Assembly: GCF_009733815.1 (NCBI RefSeq)
Contig: NZ_WNXY01000004.1
Coordinates: 186,001-250,000, forward strand
Length of the DNA: 64,000 nt
DNA from: Pseudactinotalea suaedae
GTDB taxonomy: Bacteria; Actinomycetota; Actinomycetes; Actinomycetales; Beutenbergiaceae
Reading direction: 5' to 3'
A program made the translations under genes and the position numbers. This document shows positions 49,661 through 58,141 of the stretch, one piece after another (position 1 is the first letter of the stretch; each line of letters starts with the position of its first letter). Below the pieces are notes generated by a model. It saw only the letters and a list, made by a program, of their open reading frames with translations. It did no database searches and had not been told where the DNA came from.

Positions 49661-50328
49661 GCGGCGCGCCACGCGTGCGGGTGGTGCTCGCGGACGACCA
49701 CGGAGCGGTCCGCGCGGGCCTGCGGATGGTGCTGGACGCGGCTCCGGACATCGAGGTCGTCGGCGAGGCGGCCGATGGTGCGGCCGCGGTCACCAACGCC
49801 CGCGCGCTGCGCCCCGACGTGGTGCTCATGGACGTGCGGATGCCCGGCATCGACGGGATCGAGGCCACCCGGATGGTCACCGGTGAGGGCCTCGCCCAGG
49901 TGCTGGTGCTCACAACGTTCGATCTCGACGACGCCGTGTTCGGGGCGCTGCGGGCCGGGGCGGCCGGGTTCCTGCTCAAGTCGGCGACGCCCGAGGAGCT
50001 GCTGACCGCCGTCCGACGGGTCGCCGCTGGCGACGGCGCCCTGGCACCCGAGGTGGTGCGGCGCGTCCTCGACGCCGCGGTGGCCGGTCGCGCCGCATCG
50101 GCCGGGCGGGGCGAGGCGAGCGACGCCGTCGGACGTGCCGTGGCCGAGCTGACCGAGCGTGAGCGCGAGGTCTTGGCCGCGCTGGGGCGCGGGCTGGCCA
50201 ACGCCCAGATCGCCGAGGAGCTCGTCATCAGCGAGGCGACGGCGAAGACCCACGTCTCCCGCGTCCTCGCCAAGCTCGGGGTGGCCTCGCGTGTGCAGGC
50301 CGCGCTGATCGCGCAGCGGCTGAGCTGA
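49657..50328 (+). CDS. NarL/FixJ-family response regulator
   Basis: 223 residues from GTG 49657 (overlaps the kinase stop, GTGA). The receiver domain shows VVLADDHGAVR (acidic pair), phospho-acceptor Asp in DVVLMDVRMPGIDGI, Thr in LVLTTFD and Lys in GFLLKSATPEEL. The LuxR-type HTH (about 160-220) reads LTEREREVLAALGRGLANAQIAEEL and then TAKTHVSRVLAKLG. It is the DNA-binding partner of the sensor kinase; targets unknown. Confidence 0.95.
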   Translation: MSGAPRVRVVLADDHGAVRAGLRMVLDAAPDIEVVGEAADGAAAVTNARALRPDVVLMDVRMPGIDGIEATRMVTGEGLAQVLVLTTFDLDDAVFGALRAGAAGFLLKSATPEELLTAVRRVAAGDGALAPEVVRRVLDAAVAGRAASAGRGEASDAVGRAVAELTEREREVLAALGRGLANAQIAEELVISEATAKTHVSRVLAKLGVASRVQAALIAQRLS

Positions 50329-50360
50329 TGACCGACGCTGACGCTGGAGCTGGCCGCGGG

Positions 50361-50684
50361 TCGAGGTAATCCCCCACCGCGAGAAGGCGCCGCAATACCT
50401 CGAACCCTGCCGGGACCCCGCGGGATCCCGCTGAAGCCCCGCCGGCACCCCTGCCAGAACCTCCGCTGGGTCGAGGTAATCCGCCACCGCGGGAAGGTAG
50501 TGCTTTACCTCGAAGGGGGGAGGGGGCGGCGGCATCGCCTCGAACCACGGCACGTCCCCGCTGCGTCGAGGTAATCCGCAGCCGCGAGAAGGTGCCGCAA
50601 TACCTCGAACCGTCGGAGCCCGCCGGAAGCCGCCGCCGGGTCGAGGTAATCGACCACCGCGGGAAGGTGGTGCTTTACCTCGAA
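50361..50684. repeat. Array of four 44-bp hairpin repeats, alternating A-B-A-B subtypes (family A)
   Basis: Units at 50361-50404, 50471-50514, 50566-50609 and 50641-50684 each begin TCGAGGTAAT and end TACCTCGAA, a 9-10-bp terminal inverted repeat. Units 1 and 3 share GAGAAGG.GCCGCAATACC; units 2 and 4 share GGGAAGGT.GTGCTTTACC. In unit 4 the inner CCACC and GGTGG also pair, so it folds into one long hairpin. Together they occupy most of the 415-base gap 50329-50743 between the response regulator and a convergent regulator. A partial end (CCTCGAACC) occurs near 50538. No gene is visible here. Confidence 0.9.
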
Positions 50685-50743
50685 CGGAGGTGGGGTAGGG
50701 GCGGGGGCGCGGGGGGCGGCGGGGCGGGGCGGGACCGGGTGGG

Positions 50744-51532
50744 TCAGGCGGTCGGGACGTACATGACCACGTGGAGGCCGGTCGTCTCCGACGGCTCCAT
50801 CCGGTGGTGCTCGAAGACCAGCAGGCCGTCGTCGCCGGCGCGGAAGGTCCGACGGCGGGAGGCGAACCGTTCGATCGTGAGTTCGGCCCACTGGGCGCGG
50901 AAGTCCGCGCTCCGCTCGCGGAGCCGGTCCACCAGCGCCTGGTGGCGGGGGGCGCTGAGCCGCACACCCGACTCGGCGCGGAACTCGGCCAGGAAGCGCC
51001 GGCTGTCCTGCTCCCAGTCGGGCAGCAGCTCACGGAGGCCGGGGTCGGTGTAGACGAGCCAGAGCAGGTTCCGGTCTGCGGCGTCGAGGGTCGCGATCGG
51101 CGGGTAGAGCCTGGCGTACGCGGCGTTCCACCCGGCGATCGTCCAGTCGGTGGTCAGGGCGAAGGCCGGGAAGTCGAGGGCATCCAGCAGGTGCTGCAGG
51201 TGCGCGGGCATGTCCTCGGGCTCGTCGTCGACCGGGTCGTCCTCACGTTCGGCGAGCGCGATCACGTAGTCGATCTCGGCGGCCGTCAGCCCGAGCACCC
51301 GCGCCACCGCCGCGAGCACCTGCCGCGAGACGTTGATGTCGCGCCCCTGCTCGAGCCACGTGTACCAGGTGCCGCTCACGCCCGAGAGCGTCGCGACCTC
51401 CTCGCGGGACAGACCGGCGTCGCTGCGCCGGGTCGTGGGCGGCAGCCCGACCGCGGACCGGCTCATCCCCCGCCGTCGGCTGGTGAGGAACTCACCGAGC
51501 TGCTCGCGCCGGGGCGTGCGCGGCCTGATCAC
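50744..51532 (-). CDS. XRE-family regulator with MmyB-like ligand-binding domain
   Basis: 262 residues from GTG 51532. The HTH (about 10-75) contains TTRRSDAGLSREEVATLSGVSGTWYTWLEQGRDINVS in the characteristic RRxGLxREExAxLxGVSxxWYTxLEQGR pattern of MmyB regulators. The C-terminal PAS-like domain (about 100-260) has DWTIAGWNAAYARL, NLLWLVYTDP and LVFEHHRMEPSE. Such regulators sense small hydrophobic ligands and usually control an adjacent redox or transport gene; ilvD is the divergent neighbour, but a link is not established. Confidence 0.9.
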   Translation of the reverse strand: MIRPRTPRREQLGEFLTSRRRGMSRSAVGLPPTTRRSDAGLSREEVATLSGVSGTWYTWLEQGRDINVSRQVLAAVARVLGLTAAEIDYVIALAEREDDPVDDEPEDMPAHLQHLLDALDFPAFALTTDWTIAGWNAAYARLYPPIATLDAADRNLLWLVYTDPGLRELLPDWEQDSRRFLAEFRAESGVRLSAPRHQALVDRLRERSADFRAQWAELTIERFASRRRTFRAGDDGLLVFEHHRMEPSETTGLHVVMYVPTA

Positions 51533-51549
51533 CGGCGCTCCGACACGCG

Positions 51550-51594
51550 GACGTCATACGCCTGGAGGTGGCGGTTGCTCGGAGCGTATGACGC
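51550..51594. repeat. Palindromic repeat family C, copy 2
   Basis: Left end GACGTCATACGC (51550-51561) and right end GCGTATGACGC (51584-51594) form a 10-bp inverted repeat around a 22-base centre. The 45-bp length and ends match the copy at 59438-59482 in reverse orientation. It lies in the divergent gap between the MmyB-like regulator and ilvD, where it could also influence transcription. Confidence 0.75.
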
Positions 51595-51689
51595 AACGAG
51601 GGTGGCGGTACGCACGAGGTTGATGGTACTGCGAGTACTAGTACCGGTGGCATCTTCCGGTGCCGAGCGGGCTGTGGCGCAATGGTGCG

Positions 51690-53627
51690 ATGCCCGACTA
51701 CCGCTCTCGCACAGTCACCCACGGACGCAACATGGCGGGGGCCCGCGCGCTGTTCCGCGCCGCCGGTGTGCCCGGCGCCGACCTGGGACGCAAGCCGATC
51801 ATCGCCGTCGCGAACTCCTTCACCGAGTTCGTTCCGGGCCACACGCACCTCGCCCCGGTGGGCCGGATCGTCTCCGACGCCATCACGGAGGCCGGCGGCA
51901 TCCCGCGCGAGTTCAACACGATCGCTGTCGACGACGGCATCGCCATGGGCCACGGCGGCATGCTCTATTCCCTCCCGAGCCGCGACCTGATCGCCGACTC
52001 GGTCGAGTACATGGTCAACGCCCACTGCGCCGACGCGCTGGTCTGCATCTCCAACTGCGACAAGATCACGCCCGGCATGCTGCTGGCCGCGCTGCGCCTC
52101 AACATCCCCACCGTGTTCGTCTCGGGCGGCCCGATGGAGTCCGGCCGCACCACGCTCGAGGACGGCACGATCCGCACGCTCGACCTCGTCGACGCGATGT
52201 CGGAGGCCGTCAACGAGAAGGTCTCGGACGAGGACATCGCGCGCATCGAGGAGGCCGCCTGCCCCACCTGCGGCTCCTGCTCGGGCATGTTCACCGCCAA
52301 CTCGATGAACTGCCTGACCGAGGCGATCGGGCTCTCGCTGCCGGGCAACGGCTCGGTGCTGGCGACCCACACCGCCCGCCGCGCGCTCTACGAGAAGGCG
52401 GGCTCGCTCGTCGTCGAGGCCACCAAGCGCTACTACGAGGGCGACGACGACACCGTGCTCCCCCTCAGCATCGCCACGCCGGCTGCCTTCGGGAACGCGA
52501 TGGCCCTCGACATCGCCATGGGCGGCTCGACGAACACGATCCTGCACCTGCTCGCCGCGGCACACGAGGCCGGTGTGCCCTTCGGGCTCGACGAGATCGA
52601 CGCCGTCTCCCGCCGGGTGCCCTGCCTCGCCAAGGTCGCCCCCAACATCGCGGGCAGCCGCACCTACTACATGGAGGATGTGCACCGCGCGGGCGGCATC
52701 CCCGCGCTGCTCGGTGAGCTGCGCCGCGGCGGCCTGCTGGACGAGAACGTCCACACGATCCACGCCGCCACGATCGGCGAGTGGCTCGACGAGTGGGACG
52801 TCCGCGGCGGGAAGGCCACCCAGGAGGCCATCGAGCTCTGGCACGCCGCCCCGGGCGGCCAGCGCTCCTCGACGGCGTTCTCGCAGTCGGCGCGCTGGAA
52901 CGACCTCGACACCGACGCCGCGAGCGGCTGCATCCGCGACGTGGAGCACGCGTACACCAAGGACGGCGGCCTCGGCGTGCTGCGCGGGAACATCGCGGTC
53001 GACGGCGCGGTGGTGAAGACCGCGGGCGTCGACCCCTCGATCTGGACCTTCTCCGGCCCGGCCGTGGTGTGCGAGTCGCAGGAGGAGGCGGTCGAGAAGA
53101 TCCTGGCCAAGCAGGTCACGGAGGGCGATGTGGTGGTCATCCGCTACGAGGGACCCAAGGGCGGGCCGGGCATGCAGGAGATGCTCTACCCGACGTCGTT
53201 CCTCAAGGGCCGCGGCATCGGCAAGGCCTGCGCGCTGATCACCGACGGTCGCTTCTCGGGCGGCACCTCCGGGCTGTCGATCGGGCACATCTCGCCCGAG
53301 GCGGCCGCGGGCGGCGTCATCGCGCTGGTCGAGGACGGCGACATCGTCTCGATCGACATCCCCACCCGCTCGCTGCAGCTCGAGGTGCCGCAGCACGAGC
53401 TCGACCGCCGCCGCGACGAGCTCGAGGCGAACGGTGGCTACCGGCCGAAGAACCGCGTGCGGCCCGTCTCGGCCGCGCTGCGGGCCTACGCGGCGTTCGC
53501 GCAGTCCGCGGACAAGGGCGCGGTGCGGGTGGTGCCGGACGAGCCCGTGGTCACCGTGCGGTCAGCGGCGCCGGGCCGCGAAGAAGTCCTTGAGGAGCCT
53601 GCCGCACTCGTCGGCACGGACGCCTGA
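51690..53627 (+). CDS. ilvD: Dihydroxy-acid dehydratase
   Basis: 645 residues from ATG 51690. Iron-sulfur and active-site motifs: [10 protein letters not shown], then [19 protein letters not shown], and later [35 protein letters not shown] and [16 protein letters not shown]. It dehydrates 2,3-dihydroxy acids to 2-oxo acids in valine, leucine and isoleucine synthesis. The family normally ends soon after [13 protein letters not shown]; here about 35 further residues run 66 bases into the convergent tadA gene, so the stop has probably been displaced. Confidence 0.95.
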   Translation: MPDYRSRTVTHGRNMAGARALFRAAGVPGADLGRKPIIAVANSFTEFVPGHTHLAPVGRIVSDAITEAGGIPREFNTIAVDDGIAMGHGGMLYSLPSRDLIADSVEYMVNAHCADALVCISNCDKITPGMLLAALRLNIPTVFVSGGPMESGRTTLEDGTIRTLDLVDAMSEAVNEKVSDEDIARIEEAACPTCGSCSGMFTANSMNCLTEAIGLSLPGNGSVLATHTARRALYEKAGSLVVEATKRYYEGDDDTVLPLSIATPAAFGNAMALDIAMGGSTNTILHLLAAAHEAGVPFGLDEIDAVSRRVPCLAKVAPNIAGSRTYYMEDVHRAGGIPALLGELRRGGLLDENVHTIHAATIGEWLDEWDVRGGKATQEAIELWHAAPGGQRSSTAFSQSARWNDLDTDAASGCIRDVEHAYTKDGGLGVLRGNIAVDGAVVKTAGVDPSIWTFSGPAVVCESQEEAVEKILAKQVTEGDVVVIRYEGPKGGPGMQEMLYPTSFLKGRGIGKACALITDGRFSGGTSGLSIGHISPEAAAGGVIALVEDGDIVSIDIPTRSLQLEVPQHELDRRRDELEANGGYRPKNRVRPVSAALRAYAAFAQSADKGAVRVVPDEPVVTVRSAAPGREEVLEEPAALVGTDA

Positions 53628-54014
53628 GGTCACCACGGGCCGGTGGTTCAGCCGGGGGTCGGCGACGACGTCGCTGACCGACCCGGCGGCCCCGGCCTTG
53701 GGGTCCCACGCCCCGAACACCACCCGGTCCACCCGGGAGAGCACGATCGCGCCCGCGCACATCGTGCACGGCTCCAACGTCACCACCAGCGTGCAGCCGC
53801 CCAGGTGCCACCGACCCCGCGCGAGGCCCGCCCCGCGCAGGGCGAGGATCTCCGCATGAGCCGTGGGGTCGCCGTCGACCTCTCGCCTGTTGTGGGTGGC
53901 GACGACGACGGCGCCGCGCTCGTCGAGCACGACCGCCCCGATCGGGACGTCGTTCACCTGGGGCGCGAGCCGAGCCTGCGCGAGCGCAAGACCCATCGCC
54001 TCGTCGTCGTCCAC
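53562..54014 (-). CDS. tadA: tRNA adenosine(34) deaminase
   Basis: 150 residues from GTG 54014, with GATACT a few bases upstream suggesting a leaderless start (ATG 53996 is alternative). Zinc ligands and catalytic Glu: TAHAEILAL (His53, Glu55) and [10 protein letters not shown] (Cys83, Cys86), then NHRPVV and [15 protein letters not shown]. It deaminates A34 of tRNA-Arg to inosine. Its last 22 codons are antisense to the extended end of ilvD. Confidence 0.9.
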   Translation of the reverse strand: MDDDEAMGLALAQARLAPQVNDVPIGAVVLDERGAVVVATHNRREVDGDPTAHAEILALRGAGLARGRWHLGGCTLVVTLEPCTMCAGAIVLSRVDRVVFGAWDPKAGAAGSVSDVVADPRLNHRPVVTSGVRADECGRLLKDFFAARRR

Positions 54015-54148
54015 GCGCCCAGTATCTCGGGTTCCGCGCCGGCGGGCCGATCCACCTGAGTGCCTGCCGTTTCGCGATCGTGGCTGACGCACGATCTCGG
54101 GTGGTGGCGACCGCGGCGCGGATCGACCTGGCGCCCGCGTGACGGGGG

Positions 54149-54496
54149 CTACTCGACCGGCAGTGCGTCGCGCATCGACTGCGCGGTGGCGCGGGGGTCA
54201 TAGCCCTCCGGGACGCCGTCGACGAGGATGATGTCGCCCGGGATGTGCCGCGAGCGCAGCGGTGCGATCTGACGATATTCAGGTGAGTCCCACCAGGCGC
54301 GCGCCCGGTCGATGTCGGGGAAGCCGATGAGCACGACGTGGCCGGGCCAGGAACCCTCCTTGACCTCGTGCTGCGTGACGTGGACCAGGAACTGGCCGCC
54401 GAACGGTTCGAACGTGCCGGGGATCCGCTCGATGTACTCGACGACGTCGCGGTGCGGCGGGGACTCCTGCAGGTGGGCGATGGCGTACGCGGTCAT
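54149..54496 (-). CDS. DUF1330-family protein
   Basis: 115 residues, one dimeric alpha-beta barrel domain. The DUF1330 pattern is clear: YIERIPGTFEPFGGQFLVH, then VVLIGFPDIDRARAWWDSPEYRQIAPLR. Function unestablished. Upstream of tadA on the same strand; a GATCGTG/CACGATC inverted repeat at 54076-54096 between the two may terminate this transcript. Confidence 0.9.
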   Translation of the reverse strand: MTAYAIAHLQESPPHRDVVEYIERIPGTFEPFGGQFLVHVTQHEVKEGSWPGHVVLIGFPDIDRARAWWDSPEYRQIAPLRSRHIPGDIILVDGVPEGYDPRATAQSMRDALPVE

Positions 54497-54530
54497 GTCT
54501 GCTCCGTTCTGTCGACGAGATCCGTCCGGG

Positions 54531-54965
54531 TCACGAGCGCCGCCCAGCGAGCGCCTTCCGCACCAGAGGCGGATCGGGATTGGTGTGGGAGACGCCGTCG
54601 ATCACGACCGTGGGGACGGTCTCGTTGCCGTCGTTGACGCTGCGTACGAAGGCAGCGGCGTCGGCGTCCTGCCAGATGTTGACCCAGGCCGCGCGGCGGC
54701 CGGCCCGGCCGAGCGCCGAGCGCAGCCGCAGGCAGTAGGTGCATCCGGGGCGCCAGTAGATGGTGACCGGTCGAGCTGCCTCCGGCGTCGCGAGGACGTC
54801 GGCGTGGCTGCGCGCGGTGCGGCGCCCCTGGAACGGGCTCAGCCACCAGCTCAGCGCGAGGCCGAGAGCGCCGTAGACGATCGCGAGCCAGTACGTGCCC
54901 TCCATCACAGCGGACACGACCAGGTACGCCGAGAGCGCCGCCATCGGTACCCACATCCAGCGCAT
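54531..54965 (-). CDS. Membrane-anchored glutaredoxin/mycoredoxin-like protein
   Basis: 144 residues from ATG 54965. Two N-terminal membrane segments (about 4-22 and 25-43) precede a thioredoxin-fold domain (about 65-140) with active-site CTYC in [18 protein letters not shown] and the cis-Pro segment [10 protein letters not shown]. As in mycoredoxins it should reduce mixed disulfides, here at the membrane. Its 34-base upstream gap to the DUF1330 gene suggests separate or linked transcription is undecided. Confidence 0.88.
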   Translation of the reverse strand: MRWMWVPMAALSAYLVVSAVMEGTYWLAIVYGALGLALSWWLSPFQGRRTARSHADVLATPEAARPVTIYWRPGCTYCLRLRSALGRAGRRAAWVNIWQDADAAAFVRSVNDGNETVPTVVIDGVSHTNPDPPLVRKALAGRRS

Positions 54966-55039
54966 CGGTCCATCCTCATCGTGCCGACGAAGGTGCGCAT
55001 CCATCACTCGGGGGAGATGGGCGGGATATCGTGCGAAGC

Positions 55040-55675
55040 ATGCACCTGCACGTGGCCGACCACCCCCTGGTCTCGCACAAGCTCACCCTCCTGCGCGACG
55101 AGCGCACGCCGTCGCCGACGTTCCGGCAGCTCACGGAGGAGCTCGTCACCCTGCTCACCTACGAGGCGACGCGCGGGTTGAAGACCGTGCCCGCCGAGAT
55201 CACGACGCCCGTCACCACGATGACCGGTCAGCGTCTCGCCGAGCCGCGTCCGATGGTGGTGCCGATCCTGCGCGCCGGCCTGGGGATGCTCGAGGGCATC
55301 ACCCGGCTGCTGCCGACGGCGGAGGTCGGGTTCCTCGGTCTCGTGCGGGACGAGGAGACGTTCGAGGCGGTCACCTACGCCAACCGGCTCCCGGAGGACC
55401 TGTCCGGGCGGCAGTGCTACCTCGTCGACCCCATGCTCGCGACCGGCGGAACCATGGTCGCCGCGATTCAGTACCTGCTCGAGCGCGGCGCCAACGACGT
55501 CACCTGCATCTGCCTGCTCGCCGCCCCGGAAGGTCTCAGCACCGTGGAGCAGATGGTGGGCGACGAGGCGAACGTCAAGGTCGTCGTCGCAGCGGTCGAC
55601 GAGCGTCTGAACGAGAAGGGGTACATCGTGCCCGGGCTCGGGGATGCCGGCGACCGGCTCTTCGGCGTCGTCTAG
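55040..55675 (+). CDS. upp: Uracil phosphoribosyltransferase
   Basis: 211 residues from ATG 55040 (GTG 55031 nine bases earlier is possible). PRPP- and uracil-binding motifs: [26 protein letters not shown] (the PRTase loop) and [16 protein letters not shown] at the end, where the uracil specificity loop lies. It salvages uracil to UMP in the cytoplasm. Followed closely by a YccF-type gene on the same strand. Confidence 0.96.
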   Translation: MHLHVADHPLVSHKLTLLRDERTPSPTFRQLTEELVTLLTYEATRGLKTVPAEITTPVTTMTGQRLAEPRPMVVPILRAGLGMLEGITRLLPTAEVGFLGLVRDEETFEAVTYANRLPEDLSGRQCYLVDPMLATGGTMVAAIQYLLERGANDVTCICLLAAPEGLSTVEQMVGDEANVKVVVAAVDERLNEKGYIVPGLGDAGDRLFGVV

Positions 55676-55682
55676 CACGCAG

Positions 55683-56102
55683 ATGCGCGTCCTCAACGTC
55701 CTGCTCAACATCATCTGGCTGGTGCTGGCCGGGATCCCGATGGCGCTGGGCTACGTGCTCGCCGGGATCATCTGCTGCATCCTCGTCGTCACGATCCCGT
55801 GGGGTGTCGCCTCGTTCCGGATCGCCAACTACGTGTTCTGGCCGTTCGGGCGCACGGTGGTGCAGAAGCCCAGCGCGGGTGCGGCGTCCGCGATCGGGAA
55901 CGTCATCTGGATCCTCGTCGCCGGCATCTGGCTCGCGATCGCTCACCTCGTGAGCGCGATCGCCCTGTTCGTGACGATCATCGGCATCCCGCTCGCGATC
56001 GCCGAGCTCAAGATCATCCCGGTCACGCTGACCCCGCTCGGCCGCGAGATCGTCTCGAGCGACCGGACCTTCGCCCGCTACGGCAACGTCACCCAGGTCT
56101 AG
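55683..56102 (+). CDS. YccF-domain membrane protein
   Basis: 139 residues from ATG 55683, starting 7 bases after upp. Duplicated YccF domains: NIIWLVLAGIPMALGYVLAGI followed by TIPWGVASFRIANYVFWPFGRTVV, then NVIWILVAGIWLAIAHLVSAI followed by TIIGIPLAIAELKIIPVTLTPLGREIV. The conserved W-P-F-G and G-R residues are present. Inner-membrane protein of unknown function. Its TAG opens directly onto the palindromic repeat region. Confidence 0.9.
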   Translation: MRVLNVLLNIIWLVLAGIPMALGYVLAGIICCILVVTIPWGVASFRIANYVFWPFGRTVVQKPSAGAASAIGNVIWILVAGIWLAIAHLVSAIALFVTIIGIPLAIAELKIIPVTLTPLGREIVSSDRTFARYGNVTQV

Positions 56103-56268
56103 GTTTCACCGCACTTTCGGCGCTGTACCGATTTCGCCGCACTTTCCACCCTGTAGCGGTGTCACCGCACTTTCGCACCCGACTGCTTCACGCCGTCGAA
56201 AGTGCGTTGAAACCCGGCCGCGGCGGAAAGTGCGTTGAAACCCGACCGCGCCGAAAGTGCGGTGAAAT
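56103..56268. repeat. Phased palindromic repeat filling a convergent gap (3 forward + 3 inverted units, family B)
   Basis: Forward units of about 16 bases (consensus GTTTCACCGCACTTTC) start at 56103, 56131 and 56159, exactly 28 bases apart. Inverted units GAAAGTGCGTTGAAAC start at 56198 and 56226, and GAAAGTGCGGTGAAAT at 56253 (28 and 27 apart). Forward unit 3 pairs with inverted 1, 2 with 2 and 1 with 3, separated by 12-base internal loops, giving one long stem-loop with a 23-base apical loop. It spans the whole gap between the YccF and metZ stops. The same units occur inside the kinase at 37240-37412. Confidence 0.9.
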
Positions 56269-56269
56269 C

Positions 56270-57496
56270 TCAGAGGGTGGCGAGGGCCTGGGCCAGGTCG
56301 CCCTGGAGGTCGACGACGTCCTCGAGCCCGACCGAGAACCGGATCGTCGACTCGCTGATCCCGCACGCGGCGCGGCCCTCGGGGCCGAGCTTGCGGTGCG
56401 TGGTCGTGGCAGGGTGGGTCACGAGGGACTTGAGGTCGCCGAGGTTGTTCGAGATGTCGACGACGCGCAGCGCGTCCAGGAACCCGAAGGTGCGCTTCTT
56501 GAGGGCGTCGCCCGCGAGCCCGGCGTCGTCGAGGTCGAACGTGACGACGGTGCCGCCGCCGGTCATCTGGGCGCGCGCCAGCTCGTGCTGGGGGTGGGAC
56601 TCCAGGAACGGGTAGCGCACCTGTGCGATCCCGGGCTGCTCCTCGAGCCACCGTGCGATCTCGAGCGAGGCCGCCGCCTGCGCCCGCACCCGGAGCGCGA
56701 GGGTCTCCAGCCCCTTGAGCAGCACCCAGGCGTTGAACGGGGCCAGGCTGGGCCCGGTGTTGCGGATCATCGTCTGCACCGGCCCGTAGACGTAGTCCTT
56801 CGGCCCGAGGATGGCGCCGCCCATCACGCGGCCCTGGCCGTCGAGGTGCTTGGTCGCCGAGTAGACGACCACGTCGACGCCGAAGTCCACGGGCCGCTGC
56901 AGCACCGGGGTCGCGAACACGTTGTCGAGGATCACGATCGCCCCGGCGCGGTGCGCCAGCTCGGTGACCGCGGCGATGTCGACGATCTCCTGCATGGGGT
57001 TGGAGGGCGTCTCGAAGATCACGACGTCGGCCGGTTCCGACAGGGCCGCCGCCCAGCCCTCCAGGTCGGTCGCGGAGACGTAGTCGGTCCGCACGCCCCA
57101 CTTGCCGAGGATGTCGTTGAGCACCACGAAGGTGGACCCGAACAGCGCCGTGCTGGCCACCACCCGGCTGCCCTGCTCGAGCACGGCGGCGAGCGAGGTG
57201 AACACGGCGGCCATCCCGGTCGCCGTCGCGTAGCAGGCCTCGGTGCCCTCGAGCAGCCGGAGCCGCTCCTCGAACGCGTTGACCGTCGGGTTCCCGTAGC
57301 GGCTGTAGGTGAAGCGGTCGATCTCCTCGGCGAAGGCGGCCTCGGCGTCGGCGGCGCGCGGGTAGGCGTAGCCCTGCGTGAGGAAGACCGGCTCGGAGAT
57401 CTCCTCGAAGGCGGTGCGCTCGAACCCGCCGCGGACGGCGAGCGTGCCCGGTCCCAGACCTTCCGGCAGGTTCGTGCGCGGCTCGGGGCGGCTCAC
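56270..57496 (-). CDS. metZ: O-succinylhomoserine sulfhydrylase-type PLP enzyme
   Basis: 408 residues from GTG 57496 (GTGA overlaps the rhodanese stop). Cys/Met-metabolism PLP family motifs: YSRYGNPTVNAFEERL, GTEACYATATGMAA, SNPMQEIVDI and the PLP Lys in VVVYSATKHLDGQGRVMGG (about 213-231). The end segment SLVTHPATTTHRKL-type and GISESTIRFSVGLED is typical. It condenses O-succinylhomoserine with sulfide to homocysteine. Downstream of the rhodanese and of a SAM riboswitch, so it is methionine-regulated. Confidence 0.92.
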   Translation of the reverse strand: MSRPEPRTNLPEGLGPGTLAVRGGFERTAFEEISEPVFLTQGYAYPRAADAEAAFAEEIDRFTYSRYGNPTVNAFEERLRLLEGTEACYATATGMAAVFTSLAAVLEQGSRVVASTALFGSTFVVLNDILGKWGVRTDYVSATDLEGWAAALSEPADVVIFETPSNPMQEIVDIAAVTELAHRAGAIVILDNVFATPVLQRPVDFGVDVVVYSATKHLDGQGRVMGGAILGPKDYVYGPVQTMIRNTGPSLAPFNAWVLLKGLETLALRVRAQAAASLEIARWLEEQPGIAQVRYPFLESHPQHELARAQMTGGGTVVTFDLDDAGLAGDALKKRTFGFLDALRVVDISNNLGDLKSLVTHPATTTHRKLGPEGRAACGISESTIRFSVGLEDVVDLQGDLAQALATL

Positions 57497-57903
57497 TGCT
57501 GCCTCCAGGGCAGCCCGTCGGCGCGCCAACCTGTGCCGCCGCGGTGACCCTCGTCGTCGACCTCGCCCTCGAAGCCGTCGGAGATGTTGTACGCCGGTCC
57601 GTAGCCGGCCGCCGTCAGCGCCGCGGCCGCGGCGGCGGAACGGTGACCGCTGCGGCACAGCAGCACGATCGGGGTGCCCGGGTCGACCTGCGCGGTCACC
57701 GCCTGCACGAACCCGGCGGGGTTCGGCCCGCTGCCGAGCGAGCTCCACTCCGCGAACAGCGGTCGCTTGCCGAGGCTCGTGGTGTCGGGGACACCCACGA
57801 ACGCCCACTCGGCCTGGGTGCGCACGTCGACCAGCACGGCGTCCTCGTCCTGCTTCAACAGCTCCCACGCCTCGGTGGGCGTGAGATCGCCTGCGTAGCT
57901 CAT
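57493..57903 (-). CDS. Rhodanese-domain sulfurtransferase of the met operon
   Basis: 136 residues, first gene after the SAM riboswitch, with GGAGG 5 bases before the ATG. Single rhodanese domain: DAVLVDVRTQAEWAFVGVPDT and the active-site Cys in PIVLLCRSGHRSAAAAAAL (about 89-107). It can deliver sulfane sulfur or buffer cyanide/thiosulfate. The metZ-rhodanese pairing behind an S-box is a recurring actinobacterial arrangement. Confidence 0.92.
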   Translation of the reverse strand: MSYAGDLTPTEAWELLKQDEDAVLVDVRTQAEWAFVGVPDTTSLGKRPLFAEWSSLGSGPNPAGFVQAVTAQVDPGTPIVLLCRSGHRSAAAAAALTAAGYGPAYNISDGFEGEVDDEGHRGGTGWRADGLPWRQQ

Positions 57904-57910
57904 GTCGCCT

Positions 57911-57998
57911 CCATCGGTCCTGGCGGTAGCACCGTGCCGCGTGTCGCGGATGGTTGCTGCAGCGTCGTCGAGCCAGATCTCTCAGCTGCTCTGGATGG
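57911..57998 (-). promoter_or_regulatory. SAM riboswitch (S-box-like) controlling rhodanese-metZ
   Basis: On the minus strand: CCATC (57998-57994) and GATGG (57915-57911) close P1; AGAGCAGCTGAGAGATCTGG leads to a helix GCAGC/GCTGC. GCAGCAACC forms the conserved SAM-binding strand and GGTGCTACCGCCAGGACC the 3' core, matching the S-box order AGAG, GGC-CGA-GA, GCAACC, GGTGC, CCAG. The P1 3' strand runs into the GGAGG ribosome-binding site, so ligand binding should hide it and shut off translation. Confidence 0.8.
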
Positions 57999-58141
57999 TG
58001 TCCGACGGCGAGTGTACGGGTTCGTCCCCGACCCGCCGGAACGATGTCATCACCTCGTCCATCCCTTGAGCACGGCCCCGGTGCAACACTCGTCACAGCC
58101 GAGACACTCACGCGATATCAGGCCCGGCGCCGGGAGGCCAT

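Noticed and set aside
50361-50684. Repeat array read as a CRISPR array
   Set aside because: Units are 44 bp with internal symmetry and only four copies, intervening sequences differ in length (66, 51, 31 bases), and no cas gene is present.
54076-54096. Additional palindromic repeat family
   Set aside because: GATCGTG-N7-CACGATC is a short single hairpin; it fits a simple terminator after the DUF1330 gene and has no second copy in the window.
56103-56268. 28-base periodicity read as a CRISPR array
   Set aside because: The repeated part is 16 bases with 12-base gaps, and half of the units are inverted. CRISPR repeats are directional and separated by spacers of about 30 bases or more.
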